DNA of 64,000 nt from JACMLC01 sp963817025 (GTDB taxonomy: Bacteria; Acidobacteriota; Blastocatellia; Pyrinomonadales; Pyrinomonadaceae), in assembly GCA_963817025.1 (NCBI GenBank), contig CAWFML010000004.1, positions 62,001 through 126,000 of the forward strand, read 5' to 3'. The position numbers were made by a program, and so were the translations under genes. Below are positions 15,597-23,556 of this stretch, piece by piece. The notes beneath the pieces are model-generated. The model did no database searches. It saw only the letters and a program-made list of their open reading frames with translations, and was not told the DNA's origin. Each line of letters starts with the position of its first letter. Position 1 is the stretch's first letter.

Positions 15597-16460
15597 TTAA
15601 TCTACTCTGATTCTTCCGAACTCTTTAAGGAGCGGCGCGAGACGGTCTATGATTTCCTGATGAGCCGCGCCGTTAGAGGCTATTAGGCCATTTCGATTCT
15701 GAACTTCGGGCGAGTTGTAGCTCAACGGGTAGCCGAAGAGGTCTGTCATGTTGCCGCCCGATTCGCGCAGGATGGCTTCGGGCGCGCAGGTGTCCCACTG
15801 CTTGGTGCGCGGCGAGAGGTGTACGTAAAGATCGCATTGACGCTCGACGATCAAACCGACTTTGACGCCGACCGAGCCGCGATTGACTTCATCTTTGATG
15901 CCGAGAGCTTTGACCACCCTGTCCATGCGCGGGCTTCTGTGCGAGCGACTGGCGGCCAGTCGCATCAACTCTAAATCTCTCTCGACAGAAACGTGCAGCC
16001 GCTCAAGGTCTGCGCCGTGACGCTCCATCCATGCGCCGTTGCCTTCCGTGGCCCAGTACAAAACATCAGGCAGTGGCGCGTAGACCACGCCGAGCACGCT
16101 CGCGCCTTCGACTGCCAGACCTATCTGCACTGCGAAGTCTCCATCGCGCGCGATAAAACCGTTCGTCCCGTCGAGCGGATCAATCATCCATACACGCCGC
16201 TTGCCGAGTCGTCTTTCCGTGTCCACAGATTCTTCCGCCAGCATCCCGTCGTCGGGAAACTCCGCGCGCAAGCCCTGCACGATTAACTCATTCGCCGCGC
16301 GATCCGTCGCCGTCACAGGCTCCACGTAATCATCCGCATCAACCTTGCGTTCGACCTTCACAGGCTCTGCATATCCTTCGAGAATCAATGCCCCGGCTTC
16401 ACGCGCAAGGCGCAATGCCGCGCGCAGTTCTCGCTCATACATTTTACTTGACACCATCAT
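15597..16460 (-). CDS. CysQ-like 3'(2'),5'-bisphosphate nucleotidase / inositol monophosphatase family
   Basis: 287 residues. Li-sensitive phosphatase motifs are clear: 'PVTATDRAANELIV', 'DDGMLAEESVD' (metal-binding Glu), 'VWMIDPLDGTNGFIARDGDF' (D-P-x-D-G-T) and 'KQWDTCAPEAILRESGG' (W-D-x-x-A-x-x-x-I). 'GSVGVKVGLIVERQCDLYVH' is typical of the CysQ branch, which removes the 3' phosphate of PAP made during sulfate assimilation; plain inositol monophosphatase is the alternative. Its ATG overlaps the stop of the decarboxylase gene by ATGA, so the two are co-translated. The pairing has no obvious metabolic logic. Confidence 0.86.
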   Translation of the reverse strand: MMVSSKMYERELRAALRLAREAGALILEGYAEPVKVERKVDADDYVEPVTATDRAANELIVQGLRAEFPDDGMLAEESVDTERRLGKRRVWMIDPLDGTNGFIARDGDFAVQIGLAVEGASVLGVVYAPLPDVLYWATEGNGAWMERHGADLERLHVSVERDLELMRLAASRSHRSPRMDRVVKALGIKDEVNRGSVGVKVGLIVERQCDLYVHLSPRTKQWDTCAPEAILRESGGNMTDLFGYPLSYNSPEVQNRNGLIASNGAAHQEIIDRLAPLLKEFGRIRVD

Positions 16461-18007
16461 CCCCTTTGCTCGTTTAATTCTTCTGCCGCCTCGCGCACGA
16501 TGTCTAAGGTCAAATCCATATCGGCACGCGTCGTGCGAAAGTTGACGAGGCAGGCGCGCAAGGCGAAGCGTCCTCTTAAGGTAGCATTTGAAAGATAAGC
16601 GCGCCCGCCGCGCTGGACTCTGTACATCACGCGCTCGTTAAGGCTGTCGAGCGCGGAGTTGATTTCTGCGCGCTCTCGTTCATCAGCTCTTTCAAGCATC
16701 TCGCTCAAAACTTTCGGCACATAGCGAAAACAGCAGATGCTCAACTCGACCGGAGCGAGCAGCTCGAAATCTTCAGCCGCTTCGATTCTCCGGGACAGAT
16801 ATTTTGCGAGCGCAATGTCTTCGCTAATCGCCCCGGAGATGCGCCGCGCGCCATAGTAGCGCAGCATCATCCAGACCTTGAGCGCGCGAAATCGCCGCGT
16901 CAGCTCAACGCCGTAATCCCAGAAGGCGAAAGCCTCTCTTTCATCCGCTTCATAAACTTTGATGTAATCGGCCTCGCCCTGCGAGAAGGCTGCACGCGCG
17001 TGGGCCGGGTCACGCAGCAGCACGCAGCCGCAATCAACCGGCGCATAGAGCCACTTATGCGGGTCGAGCGAGATGGAATCCGCCAGCTCTATGCCTGCAA
17101 AGCGTGCGCGCACGGTTTCATCAACCGCGCCGGGCGCGCCATACGCGCCGTCTATGTGAAACCAGAGTTGATGCTCGCGCGCGACGCTTGCGATTTCCGC
17201 CAGCGGGTCAATCGCGCCGGTGTTGACTGTGCCCGCGCTGGCAACCACGCAGAACGGTTGCAGGTTATTGCGCGTGTCGCTCGCCAGCCGCTCACGCAGG
17301 TCTCTGACATCGAGGCGAAAATTTTCGTCCGACTTGATTTTTCTGACTTGCTCTCTGCCGAGGCCGAGCACGTCTGCGGCCTTCTCAATCGAGAGATGCG
17401 CCTGATCCGAAGCATAGATGGTCATAGGCTTTGTGGCCCACAAACCTTTGTTTGAAGCCTGCTCGGGCGACTTCGCACGGTGCGCTACGTAGAGCGCGTT
17501 GAGGTTTGCCATCGAGCCGCCGCTCGTCAAAAGCCCGCCCGCATCCTCGCCGTAACCGATTAGACTTCCGAGCCAGCCGACGACCATGCGCTCGACATCC
17601 GTCGCGGAAGGAGAAGAGCGCCATGCCGTCAGGTTTTGATTGAGCGCGGACGCGATGAAATCTGCGATGACGCCGACCGGGCTGGCGGACGAGGCGACAT
17701 AGCCGAAAAAGCGCGGGTGGCCGCTGTGACGACTCGCATCGCGTATGGCGCGGCATTCCGCAAACACTTGCTCAACGCTCGTGCCGTCTAGCGGAAGTTT
17801 ATTCGGGAATAACCCGGCAAACTCGGTCGCAGCGGTCGGCGGAAAGATTGGAAGCTTTGAAACGCTCGCCAGATAATCCGCTACGAACTCCTGCGCCTGC
17901 GCCGCAAATTCCCTCAACACATTTTCCGGCAGGTCTAAAGACGAGCGCCGCCCCGAAGCCACATCTTCGATACCATCATCTTCATCATGCTCTATTGTTT
18001 CGCTCAT
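16457..18007 (-). CDS. PLP-dependent amino acid decarboxylase (group II, aromatic/glutamate type)
   Basis: 516 residues from ATG 18007, preceded by 'acggaaaa'; the frame is open further upstream into a repeat. The fold-type I core reads 'SGHPRFFGYVASSASPVGV', 'GLLTSGGSMANLNAL', 'VVASAGTVNTGAIDPL', 'WFHIDGAYGAPGAV' and the PLP lysine in 'SLDPHKWLYAPVDCGCVL'. This is the group II decarboxylase family (aromatic L-amino acid, tyrosine, tryptophan, glutamate and 2,4-diaminobutyrate decarboxylases). 'HPRFFGYV' and the long C-terminal part favour the aromatic/phenylacetaldehyde-synthase side. Substrate not assignable. Coupled to the CysQ-like gene by a 4-base overlap. Confidence 0.87.
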   Translation of the reverse strand: MSETIEHDEDDGIEDVASGRRSSLDLPENVLREFAAQAQEFVADYLASVSKLPIFPPTAATEFAGLFPNKLPLDGTSVEQVFAECRAIRDASRHSGHPRFFGYVASSASPVGVIADFIASALNQNLTAWRSSPSATDVERMVVGWLGSLIGYGEDAGGLLTSGGSMANLNALYVAHRAKSPEQASNKGLWATKPMTIYASDQAHLSIEKAADVLGLGREQVRKIKSDENFRLDVRDLRERLASDTRNNLQPFCVVASAGTVNTGAIDPLAEIASVAREHQLWFHIDGAYGAPGAVDETVRARFAGIELADSISLDPHKWLYAPVDCGCVLLRDPAHARAAFSQGEADYIKVYEADEREAFAFWDYGVELTRRFRALKVWMMLRYYGARRISGAISEDIALAKYLSRRIEAAEDFELLAPVELSICCFRYVPKVLSEMLERADERERAEINSALDSLNERVMYRVQRGGRAYLSNATLRGRFALRACLVNFRTTRADMDLTLDIVREAAEELNEQRG

Positions 18008-18037
18008 TGATTTTCCGTGTGCGCTTAAAACTAACAC

Positions 18038-18325
18038 AAAAGCAGGGAGTTGGGGGAAGGGTGTCGGGTGTAGGTAGTGTGTCAATTAGAAGTTGATGAG
18101 TCGTTAATCGTGAACTGAGTGGGAAAGAGCGGAAGATTTTCCCGCAAAGGCGCAAAGGCGCAAAGAGCGAGCAGCATTCAAACCTTTGCGGTCTTCTCTT
18201 TGCGCCTTTGCGCCTTTGCGCGAACATTTCGTTTTCGTTCGCTCTCTTCGACATTGACCCGCTACCCCGGTGTAGTTCAAACTCAAATTGCTTTTCCGAC
18301 ACCCGACACCCTTCCCCTGCTTTTC
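18038..18325. repeat. Nested hairpin: 'gggtgtcgggtgt' arms around a 'cgcaaaggcgcaaag' hairpin
   Basis: The outer left arm starts 'aaaagcagggagttggggga' (18038 on) and the outer right arm ends 'cgacacccttcccctgcttt' (to ~18324). Between them a second hairpin pairs 'cgcaaaggcgcaaaggcgca' (18141-18167) with 'tgcgcctttgcgcctttgcg' (18196-18222). It fills most of the 370-bp gap between the divergent decarboxylase and aldo/keto reductase genes, which must therefore carry both promoters around or within it. Confidence 0.85.
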
Positions 18326-18377
18326 ATGCTAAACTTCGGCGCGTTAATGAATGACAGAACATTTGTAAGGAGCGTTT

Positions 18378-19499
18378 ATGCCTCTTAACGGCTGTGCGAC
18401 ATTGGAAGGCAGTGCGGGCTATCGTGATCGGTTTAAGGATGAAGCTGCGCCGGGCCATTTTCGGCTCGAACAGGATTTGTGGCTCTCGTCCATAGGCATC
18501 GGGACTTACCTCGGTGAAGGAGACGAGCGCACGGACGCGCGTTACAGTGATTCAATCGTGCGCGCCGCAGAGCTTGGCTGCAATGTGATAGACACTGCGG
18601 CCAACTATCGTTTCCAGCGCAGCGAAAGGGCCATCGGCGCGGCCCTCAAAAAGCTCACAGAGGCGCATGACTTCAAACGCGAAGAGCTGGTTATCTGCAC
18701 CAAAGGCGGCTACCTGCCTTTTGACGGCGAGCCGCCGGCGGATGTGCGCCGCTATGTCGAAGAGACTTTTGTGCAGACCGGCATCGCGGAGTTTTCCGAC
18801 ATCGTCGGTGGCAGCCATTGCATGACGCCCGCTTATCTACAGAGCCAGTTGGAACAATCGCTCAAAAACATGGGCCTCGATTGCATAGACGTTTATTACG
18901 TACACAATCCCGAATCGCAGCTCGCAGCCATCTCGCGCGCGGAGTTTGAAGCGCGGCTCGGCGCGGCCTTTGAGCGGATGGAAAAAAATATCGCTGACGG
19001 CAAGATCAAAAAATACGGCGTGGCGACATGGAGCGGCTTTCGCGTGGCCGGGAACGCGCGCGAATATCATTCGCTTGAGCGCATGGAAGAGATCGCGCGC
19101 AGCGTCGGAGGCGACGAGCATGGTTTTCGTTTTATTCAACTGCCGTTTAATCTGGCGATGCCCGAAGCTCTCGTCATGGACAATCAAACACTGAACGGCG
19201 AACAGGTCTCCGTCCTCGAAGCCGCGAGCGCGCTCGGCATCACAGTGGTTTCGAGCGCATCTATTCTTCAGGGCAGAGTGGCGCGCGGGCTGCCCGACCA
19301 CATACGCGAACCGCTCGGCTCGCTCGCCACAGACGCGCAGACAGGCATCCAGTTCGTACGCTCAACTCCCGGCGTCACGACCGCGCTCGTCGGCATGAGC
19401 CGTCCCGAACACGTCGAAGAAAATCTGCAACTGGTCAGAGTTCAACCGGCGTTAGCCGAAGATTTTCAGAGAGTTTTCCAAAGGGATGAGGAAGAATGA
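18378..19499 (+). CDS. Aldo/keto reductase family oxidoreductase
   Basis: 373 residues, with a good ribosome site 'aaggag' seven bases before ATG. The (beta/alpha)8 reductase motifs are present: 'LGCNVIDTAANYRFQRSERA' (catalytic Asp and Tyr), 'ELVICTKGGYLP' (Lys) and 'IDVYYVHNPESQ' (His), then 'KYGVATWSGFRV' and 'ITVVSSASILQGRVARGLPD'. The C-terminal 'AQTGIQFVRSTPGVTTALVG' binds the NADPH phosphate side. The family reduces carbonyls with NADPH. The protein is longer than usual because of an insert around residues 110-160. Monocistronic; a 'caggactc' hairpin follows the stop. Confidence 0.88.
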   Translation: MPLNGCATLEGSAGYRDRFKDEAAPGHFRLEQDLWLSSIGIGTYLGEGDERTDARYSDSIVRAAELGCNVIDTAANYRFQRSERAIGAALKKLTEAHDFKREELVICTKGGYLPFDGEPPADVRRYVEETFVQTGIAEFSDIVGGSHCMTPAYLQSQLEQSLKNMGLDCIDVYYVHNPESQLAAISRAEFEARLGAAFERMEKNIADGKIKKYGVATWSGFRVAGNAREYHSLERMEEIARSVGGDEHGFRFIQLPFNLAMPEALVMDNQTLNGEQVSVLEAASALGITVVSSASILQGRVARGLPDHIREPLGSLATDAQTGIQFVRSTPGVTTALVGMSRPEHVEENLQLVRVQPALAEDFQRVFQRDEEE

Positions 19500-19501
19500 G
19501 G

Positions 19502-19566
19502 AAAAGCAGGACACAGAACTCAGAATAAAGAGACTGAAACCGCTTCTCTTCTGAGTCCTGAATTCT
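19502..19566. repeat. Imperfect hairpin repeat, 'caggactcagaactc' vocabulary
   Basis: 'aaaagcaggacacagaactc' and 'agaataaagaga' are answered by 'cttctcttctgagtcctgaa'. It lies directly behind the aldo/keto reductase stop and in front of the Mpo1-like gene, so it may attenuate read-through between them. Confidence 0.75.
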
Positions 19567-19582
19567 ATCTCGTAAAAGACTT

Positions 19583-19930
19583 ATGTCCCGGACAGAGATG
19601 AAAACATTCGCAGAGTTTTGGCCCTATTATGTGGCCGAGCATAGCAAGCGTGGCACACGCGCGCTGCATTTTGCGGGGACGACCGTCGGCACGGCCTGCG
19701 CCGTCGCGCTCGTCGCCAGCGGAAGATGGCGCTGGCTGCCGCTCGCCTTCGTGCCGGGTTACGCGTCTGCATGGATAAGCCACTTCTTTATAGAGCACAA
19801 CCGCCCTGCAACTTTCCAGCACCCGCTCTGGTCTCTGATGGGCGATTACAAGATGGTCACGCTGATGCTCTCCGGCAAGATGGAAGAAGAGGTCGCGCGC
19901 TGCTCTGCTGCGCGGCAGGCAAGGCAGTGA
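19583..19930 (+). CDS. Mpo1-like / DUF962 membrane protein
   Basis: 115 residues; ATG 19598 ('MKTFAEFW', with 'ggacagag' before it) is an alternative start. 'FWPYYVAEHSKRGTRALHFA' and 'SHFFIEHNRPATFQHPLWSL' match DUF962, whose yeast member Mpo1 is an Fe-dependent dioxygenase that shortens 2-hydroxy fatty acids in sphingolipid breakdown; the His-rich motifs are the likely metal ligands. A hydrophobic stretch at ~25-55 would place it in the membrane. Bacterial substrates are not established. It ends three bases before the stop of the convergent secreted-protein gene, so the two transcripts meet tail to tail. Confidence 0.85.
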   Translation: MSRTEMKTFAEFWPYYVAEHSKRGTRALHFAGTTVGTACAVALVASGRWRWLPLAFVPGYASAWISHFFIEHNRPATFQHPLWSLMGDYKMVTLMLSGKMEEEVARCSAARQARQ

Positions 19931-19933
19931 AGG

Positions 19934-20539
19934 TTACTTCACGCCTCTCATTTTTCCGTAGAAGCTATAATCCGCCTGCGGCCCTTTGACCAGCAACACC
20001 CAGTGCTGAAAATCTTCCGTGTTATCGCAGCCGTTGCCTCTGCCTTGCAGCACCAACTTAAACTGGCCGCCTTCGCCTAAGCCTTTCTGGAAAATGCCAG
20101 CGCCTTTGACATCGCCTGAGAGACGCCATTCTTTATACAGGACTGGCCCATTGGGTGCAGGCTTTCTCTCGCGCGTATCAACTTTATAAGCGATGTATGT
20201 AGTGGGAATCTGTAACATCAGCTTGCCTGTCTTCCCCTTCGGATTTCTAAAAGTCAGTTCCCATTGCTTGACGCCCGGCAACAGCGAGATGAAATAATCA
20301 TAGCCGGTCACTTCAATCCCCTGACTGTCCACATCGTCTCCGGCCTCTGTGGCGTAAAGCTCTGCGCGCGGGGCAAATTTTATCTCCTGCAAGATGCCGC
20401 GCTGGTATTCTTCCAATTCGCCGCTATATTCACTCCACAACCCTTCGTCCGTGCAACAGGCGCAGGCCAACGCTGAGGCTGGCGACAGCAACAGGCTAAT
20501 CAGTAATAGCAGGCCGAGGGAAAGCATTTTTGCTTTCAT
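19934..20539 (-). CDS. Exported protein of unknown function with 'CACC' motif
   Basis: 201 residues, strong ribosome site 'aaggag' before ATG 20539. Signal peptide 'MKAKMLSLGLLLLISLLLSP', then 'ALACACCTDEGLWSEYSGEL'; the Cys-Ala-Cys-Cys cluster just after the cleavage region suggests either a lipid-modified cysteine or a metal or disulfide site. The rest is beta-rich, ending 'QHWVLLVKGPQADYSFYGKM' with a lone Cys in 'GRGNGCDNTEDF'. I do not recognise the family. Convergent with the Mpo1-like gene. Confidence 0.75.
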   Translation of the reverse strand: MKAKMLSLGLLLLISLLLSPASALACACCTDEGLWSEYSGELEEYQRGILQEIKFAPRAELYATEAGDDVDSQGIEVTGYDYFISLLPGVKQWELTFRNPKGKTGKLMLQIPTTYIAYKVDTRERKPAPNGPVLYKEWRLSGDVKGAGIFQKGLGEGGQFKLVLQGRGNGCDNTEDFQHWVLLVKGPQADYSFYGKMRGVK

Positions 20540-20620
20540 TAATTGTTTCTCCTTGTTAAGGTCTAAGTAATCAGAATTTCATTATAGCGATTTTCAGTTT
20601 GGAGAGTTTGCAAAAGAATC

Positions 20621-20740
20621 TCCCGCAAAGGAGCATCAACTAGGGAGTAGGGGGAAGGGTATCGGGTGTAGTGAAGTTAATGGCTTTCCGACACCCGACC
20701 CCCATCCCCTATCCCCTGTTTTCTCTGCTCCTTTGCGGGA
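20621..20740. repeat. Nested hairpin: 'cgcaaag' arms around a 'gggtatcgggtgt' hairpin
   Basis: The outer arms 'tcccgcaaaggagca' (20621-20635) and 'tgctcctttgcggga' (20726-20740) are exact complements. The interior pairs 'tagggagtagggggaagggt' with 'cccatcccctatcccctg'. The order of vocabularies is the reverse of 18038-18325, where 'cgcaaag' is inside. It lies just beyond the chrA 3' end. Confidence 0.88.
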
Positions 20741-20765
20741 AACTTGTTTTTCAAAGTCTCCACAT

Positions 20766-22253
20766 TCACCTGATGATTAATCCGACAATCAAACTTACAG
20801 TTCCTGCCCCGAAGATAATCCAGAACGGGTTGAGGCTAAAGCGCAGCAGGACTGCGACCGAGAGCACAGCGATGACAAGGCCCGTCCACGTGTGTATGCC
20901 CGCGCTCCCGATGCTCCATGCAGAAGCAATGAGGAGGCCGACCACTGCGGGTGTCACTCCGCGCAGGAAGGACTGCACCTGCCTGTTGGCGCGAAAGCGG
21001 CGCAGGCTGGAACCTGCCGCAATCGTCATCACAAAAGCCGGAAGATACACGCTCAGAGTAGCGACGAGCGCGCCCGCCGTGCCTGAAACTCTGTATCCGA
21101 TAAACGTCGCGGTCTTTAAGACAGGGCCGGGCATCACCTGTCCCAGAGCCGTAGCGTCCGCAAATTCCTGATGCGTCAGCCAGTGCTGCGTCTCGACAAT
21201 CTCTGCTTCGATCAGCGGAATCATGATAAAGCCGCCGCCGAACGTCACCGCGCCGATACGCAGAAAGATAATCGAGAGCGTCGCAAGGAGTCCGAGCTTT
21301 GCCACCAGCGGCATCGCCAGCGCCAGCACAGCGATTGAACGCAAACGCGTCCGTGGCTTTTCAATTCCCTGCCGCTCTGTCTCTTTACCGCTCGCCTGTT
21401 TCAGCGCGTGCGCCTCGACCGCAGGCTTTTTCTCACGCACCTCTCTTCTGTTTTTGACATCCTGCCGCCGCACGCGCTCTTCCGCCATCGCGCGCGTCAG
21501 ATAGCCGCCGACGAAGTTCTTTCTTTCAATCTCTTCGAGCCGCGCACGCCTGCGCGTTGCCAATCGCTGAATGCGCCGCCAACGCTGCCAGCGTTCTTCA
21601 CCGAAAGAGTCCATGTAAATCCCCACTACTCCGGCGGCCAGCACGACCTCTATCACCGTCGCGTTCAAGAGGGCGACGGCGAGCGCAGAGAGAACTGTGA
21701 CATACCATTGCCACGGCTTCGTCAGCGTCAGTTTGCCCACGCGCCACGCAGTTACAAAGATGAGCGCGACCACAGCGGCGTTCAATCCTAGAAAGAGCAA
21801 GTCCATGTTCGGCAGCATGCGTAGATGCCTGTAGAGAATCGCCAGCACGATCATCATCAACATCGAAGGCAGCACGAAGGCAGCCATCGCTACAGACGCG
21901 CCCTTGATGCCGCGCAAGCGCAACCCGATATACGTGACAGCATTTCCGGCATTCGTGCCCGGCAGGCTCTGGGCCAGCGCAAAGGCTTCCGCGAACTCAT
22001 GCTCCGTCAGCCAGCGACGCTTGCTAACGACCATCGTGCGAAGCTGCGAGATGACGGCCAGTCCGCCGCCGAATCCCGTGAGGCCGATTTCAAGGAAGGA
22101 TAAAAAGATGCCGCCCAGCGTGGCGGTGCGCGAGAGCCGCTTCAGACGCCGCTGACCGTAACGCACGCGCGTGCGTATATGTTGCGCTCTTTCTCCGGCA
22201 TTCTCTAACACGCGGACGAGTCTATCACGGCGAATACAAACATTCTCACGCAA
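20766..22253 (-). CDS. chrA: Chromate transporter, two-domain CHR type
   Basis: About 495 residues; the frame opens with TTG 22253 and the true start is uncertain, since in-frame GTG codons also precede the first helix. Two homologous CHR domains are present: the first has 'FLEIGLTGFGGGLAVISQLR' and 'AQSLPGTNAGNAVTYIGLRL', the second 'FLRIGAVTFGGGFIMIPLIE' and 'GQVMPGPVLKTATFIGYRVS'. 'FGGG' and 'PGP'-like motifs define the family, which exports chromate. A charged linker of ~100 residues joins the halves ('RRRARLEEIERKNF'), longer than usual. Not linked to other metal genes. Part of the large inner-membrane CHR superfamily, so actual substrate may differ. Confidence 0.88.
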   Translation of the reverse strand: MRENVCIRRDRLVRVLENAGERAQHIRTRVRYGQRRLKRLSRTATLGGIFLSFLEIGLTGFGGGLAVISQLRTMVVSKRRWLTEHEFAEAFALAQSLPGTNAGNAVTYIGLRLRGIKGASVAMAAFVLPSMLMMIVLAILYRHLRMLPNMDLLFLGLNAAVVALIFVTAWRVGKLTLTKPWQWYVTVLSALAVALLNATVIEVVLAAGVVGIYMDSFGEERWQRWRRIQRLATRRRARLEEIERKNFVGGYLTRAMAEERVRRQDVKNRREVREKKPAVEAHALKQASGKETERQGIEKPRTRLRSIAVLALAMPLVAKLGLLATLSIIFLRIGAVTFGGGFIMIPLIEAEIVETQHWLTHQEFADATALGQVMPGPVLKTATFIGYRVSGTAGALVATLSVYLPAFVMTIAAGSSLRRFRANRQVQSFLRGVTPAVVGLLIASAWSIGSAGIHTWTGLVIAVLSVAVLLRFSLNPFWIIFGAGTVSLIVGLIIR

Positions 22254-22370
22254 ATGCGGGAAGAAGAAGCTCAGAGAGTTCGTACAATGCTGAAAGAAGT
22301 GAGGAAGGAAGCGTACTTGTTTTTGGTAGCGGCACAGTTTCAGCAGATACGTTCATAGACAAGCAATAAC

Positions 22371-22459
22371 GTTTCGCGCAAAGAAGCAAAGCGGAAGAAC
22401 GCAAAGGTGTTGAATCCCAATCGCTTTTGGCGTGCTTTTCTTTAAGCCTTTGCGCGAAC
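22371..22459. repeat. Imperfect hairpin repeat, 'cgcaaag' vocabulary
   Basis: 'gtttcgcgcaaagaagcaaa' and 'acgcaaagg' face 'gtgcttttctttaagccttt' and 'gcgcgaac'. It occupies most of the ~300-bp gap between the chrA start and the end of the universal stress protein gene; I see nothing else there. Confidence 0.75.
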
Positions 22460-22549
22460 CTGTTTTTTCTTCGCTATTTTGAAGCTGACCCGCTACCAAA
22501 CACCGCTATTTATTGACTTCTCCTGTTCGGAATGGCTTCGGGTGAATGC

Positions 22550-23524
22550 TCATGCTCCATCAGTTTGTGTGGCGCGGACTACTTCGACAGAGCAGTGTGC
22601 GCGGGCTGCGACGGCGGCGGAGACGCTGCCGAGCAGAAAGCGTGCGAAGATACTGCTAAAGCCTGTCGAGCCGACGAAGATACAATCCGCTCCGAAATTT
22701 TCCGCAGCCTCTATGAGCACGCGCTTCGGGTCTCCTGTCTCGACCGCAGACGAGACGTTCAATCCAGCCGCGCTCAGTTCCGCAATCACCTCTTCCGTGG
22801 TTGTCTGCACCCACTGCGCGTCTCCCCTGTTGCCCTCTTCAATCCATTTGGCGACGGGCGGAACAAGGCGGCCCAGCACGGTCGGGACGAGCGGGTCTTC
22901 GACGACGATGACGCGCGCTTCGCTCCCGTTGGGCCAACTCCGCGACGCGATTGCATGCACGGCGGCGGCTGAACCGGGCGAGCCGTCCACGCCGACGACG
23001 AGCCGCACAGGAGAGCCGTCCACTTCCACGCGGCCACGCGCCACGCGCACAGAGCAGCGCGCCTCGCTCAAGACTTTTTGCGAGACGCTTCCAAGCATCA
23101 AACGTCCGAGCGCGTTCTGGCCCTGCGAGCCGACGACGATCAGATCAGGCTTCAAGGCGTCGGCATGGCTGATGATTTCCCACGCGGGCGAGCCGGTAGA
23201 GACTTCCGCGCTCACCTGCCACGAAGGAAAATTCTGTTGCAGGCGTGCGCGTGCGCGCCCGGCCATCTCGCGCGTTTCTTCCACAATCCGGGTGTTCTTC
23301 GCATAGACCTTTTGCACTTCTTCCGGGACATGCGCTTCTGCTTCTGCTTCATCAGGAATCTCAAGACTGGACGGCGGAGGCGGCGGCAACCAGACTTCGA
23401 CCACAGACACGACCAGAGCCTCTACAGCATCCTGCGGCAACCCCGCGCGCTGCAAATCATCGAGCGCAGCATCAGCGCAATCCGAGCCGTCATAAGCAAT
23501 CAGTATCTTCATCTTTTCAGTCAT
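22550..23524 (-). CDS. Universal stress protein, tandem UspA domains
   Basis: 324 residues from ATG 23524 with 'gagggaga' upstream. Domain 1 (~5-160) starts 'MKILIAYDGSDCADAALDDL' and ends with 'DLIVVGSQGQNALGRLMLGS' and 'VSQKVL'. Domain 2 (~165-320) starts 'VRLVVGVDGSPGSAAAVHAI' and ends with 'DCIFVGSTGFSSIFARFLLG'. Both carry the G-x2-G-x9-G(S/T) ATP-binding pattern. Tandem Usp proteins accumulate under stress or growth arrest and may act as ATP sensors. A proline run ('LPPPPPSS') sits in a loop of domain 1. The acyltransferase gene upstream ends 33 bases away on the same strand, so the two may be co-transcribed. Confidence 0.9.
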   Translation of the reverse strand: MTEKMKILIAYDGSDCADAALDDLQRAGLPQDAVEALVVSVVEVWLPPPPPSSLEIPDEAEAEAHVPEEVQKVYAKNTRIVEETREMAGRARARLQQNFPSWQVSAEVSTGSPAWEIISHADALKPDLIVVGSQGQNALGRLMLGSVSQKVLSEARCSVRVARGRVEVDGSPVRLVVGVDGSPGSAAAVHAIASRSWPNGSEARVIVVEDPLVPTVLGRLVPPVAKWIEEGNRGDAQWVQTTTEEVIAELSAAGLNVSSAVETGDPKRVLIEAAENFGADCIFVGSTGFSSIFARFLLGSVSAAVAARAHCSVEVVRATQTDGA

Positions 23525-23556
23525 CAAATTTCTCCCTCTATCGTGACAAAACAATT

